Positions 63,408 to 64,000 of a DNA stretch of 64,000 nt are shown one piece after another. The stretch lies in the NCBI RefSeq assembly GCF_030378065.1, contig NZ_JAUCGJ010000020.1, forward strand, positions 1 to 64,000, in the 5' to 3' direction. Both the position numbers and the translations under genes were made by a program. Below the pieces are notes generated by a model. It had not been told where the DNA came from and ran no database searches. It saw nothing but the letters and a program-made list of their open reading frames with translations. Numbering within the stretch: the first letter of the stretch is position 1; each line of letters opens with the position of its first letter. Source of the DNA: Candidatus Venteria ishoeyi. Lineage in GTDB: Bacteria; Pseudomonadota; Gammaproteobacteria; Beggiatoales; Beggiatoaceae.

Positions 63408-64000
63408 GTGAGCCTAATGGTATTTTAGTTCTGGGTGGCAGTGGTTTTGTCGGGCAATGTCTATTACCTCATCTGCCTCCACCTGTATATGTTATTTCGC
63501 GCCAAAAATTATCTAATCTTCCAGTCGGAGCGCAGGCGTTTCAGGTTGGCCTGGATGATGTACCCACACTGAAAAAAATTCTGCCGAAATGTCGTTGGCT
63601 GATACATCTGGCGAGTGATTCCACACCGGGCGTTTCCGCTGGGAAACCCTTGTTTGAAGCAGAACATAATTTAGTACCTAATTTATGTTTATTTGAATTA
63701 CTGCAAGATTATCCGCACGTTAAATTATTATATCTTTCTTCTGGTGGCGCGGTATACGGTAATCCTGGTGATGCTGCCGTATCGGAATGCACGCCACTGC
63801 ATCCACTTTCCTATTACGCGGCAGGAAAAATTGCCCTGGAGGCGTTTATTACTGCGTTGGTACAGCAAAGCCCCCGCCCAGCAGTGATCTTGCGACCTTC
63901 TAATTTTTATGGCCCAGGGCAGGCTTATCGTCCGGGTTTCGGCGTGATTCCCACTGTTTTGCAATACCAGCAACAAGGAAAGCCTCTGCATATCTGGGGT
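63404..64000 (+). CDS. NAD-dependent sugar epimerase/dehydratase, 5' part
   Basis: The frame starts at the ATGA overlap with the preceding gene and runs off the right edge after 199 codons. The Rossmann motif ILVLGGSGFVGQCLL, the serine block LLYLSSGGAVYG, the catalytic YYAAGK and RPSNFYGPGQ identify an extended short-chain dehydrogenase acting on nucleotide sugars (GalE-like). The C-terminal substrate domain is outside the window, so the reaction cannot be named. Confidence 0.92.
   Translation, partial: MSEPNGILVLGGSGFVGQCLLPHLPPPVYVISRQKLSNLPVGAQAFQVGLDDVPTLKKILPKCRWLIHLASDSTPGVSAGKPLFEAEHNLVPNLCLFELLQDYPHVKLLYLSSGGAVYGNPGDAAVSECTPLHPLSYYAAGKIALEAFITALVQQSPRPAVILRPSNFYGPGQAYRPGFGVIPTVLQYQQQGKPLHIWG

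Overview
The window looks like a chromosomal segment of a gammaproteobacterium, most likely a sulfur-oxidising, Thiotrichales/Beggiatoa-like lineage. The class assignment rests on gene order and is fairly firm: lon-hupB-tRNA-ppiD and a tRNA Gly-Cys-Leu cluster are both gammaproteobacterial arrangements. The order-level guess is weaker. It rests on a secreted tandem rhodanese, a CcoI-type copper ATPase, giant PAS, WD40 and LRR proteins, and a very high load of extragenic palindromes. Base composition is moderate, with AT-rich patches near 11.4-12.5, 31.8-34.1 and 37.2-37.8 kb.

Layout. Positions 1-118 hold the 3' end of a 5S rRNA and its terminator. A KAP-type NTPase gene stops right against this terminator and follows a giant 2024-residue membrane protein gene (0.1-6.7 kb). 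Next come a repeat-rich gap, pspA, a class II-like cytochrome c and an outer-membrane barrel (7-10 kb). A mixed block follows: two hypothetical genes, a HEPN/helical-repeat pair, arfB, a MoxR ATPase and a periplasmic-sensing diguanylate cyclase (10.4-16.3 kb). The stretch 16.5-30 kb is all on the minus strand. It holds a HIT-superfamily enzyme behind a DUF4062-nSTAND-WD40 giant, an LRR / phospholipase A / two binding-protein operon, and a PAS-only 1223-residue protein. The stretch 30-34 kb is a decayed patch: a CNNM/CBS membrane protein, a nuclease gene with an internal stop, a C-terminal gene remnant and many palindromes. It ends at the tRNA cluster, beyond which lies ccoI.

The central locus (37.8-53.5 kb) is a polysaccharide system. 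On the minus strand, ten closely packed and often overlapping genes encode a PhnD-like sensor protein, a hybrid histidine kinase, a pseudo-PGT/WecG fusion, an active-looking phosphoglycosyl transferase, a nucleotidyltransferase/pseudo-PGT fusion, a REC-PP2C phosphatase, an RsbW-type kinase, a STAS protein, a Wza-type exporter and a Wzz-type co-polymerase. On the plus strand a Wzx-type flippase and two glycosyltransferases complete it. Sensor, partner switch and export machinery share one transcription unit. This is the best candidate here for a little-described regulated system.

The housekeeping block ybaB-ppiD-tRNA(Val,Asp)-hupB-lon-dusA (53.5-60.4 kb) follows, then a rhodanese, a dienelactone hydrolase, a GT4 glycosyltransferase and a truncated NDP-sugar epimerase at the right edge.

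At least six palindromic repeat families are scattered through the gaps. The most striking is a 150-180 bp near-complete palindrome with a conserved centre. One copy has different arm ends that are nevertheless symmetric. Repeats also lie in frame inside the giant membrane protein and supply or abut several stop codons.
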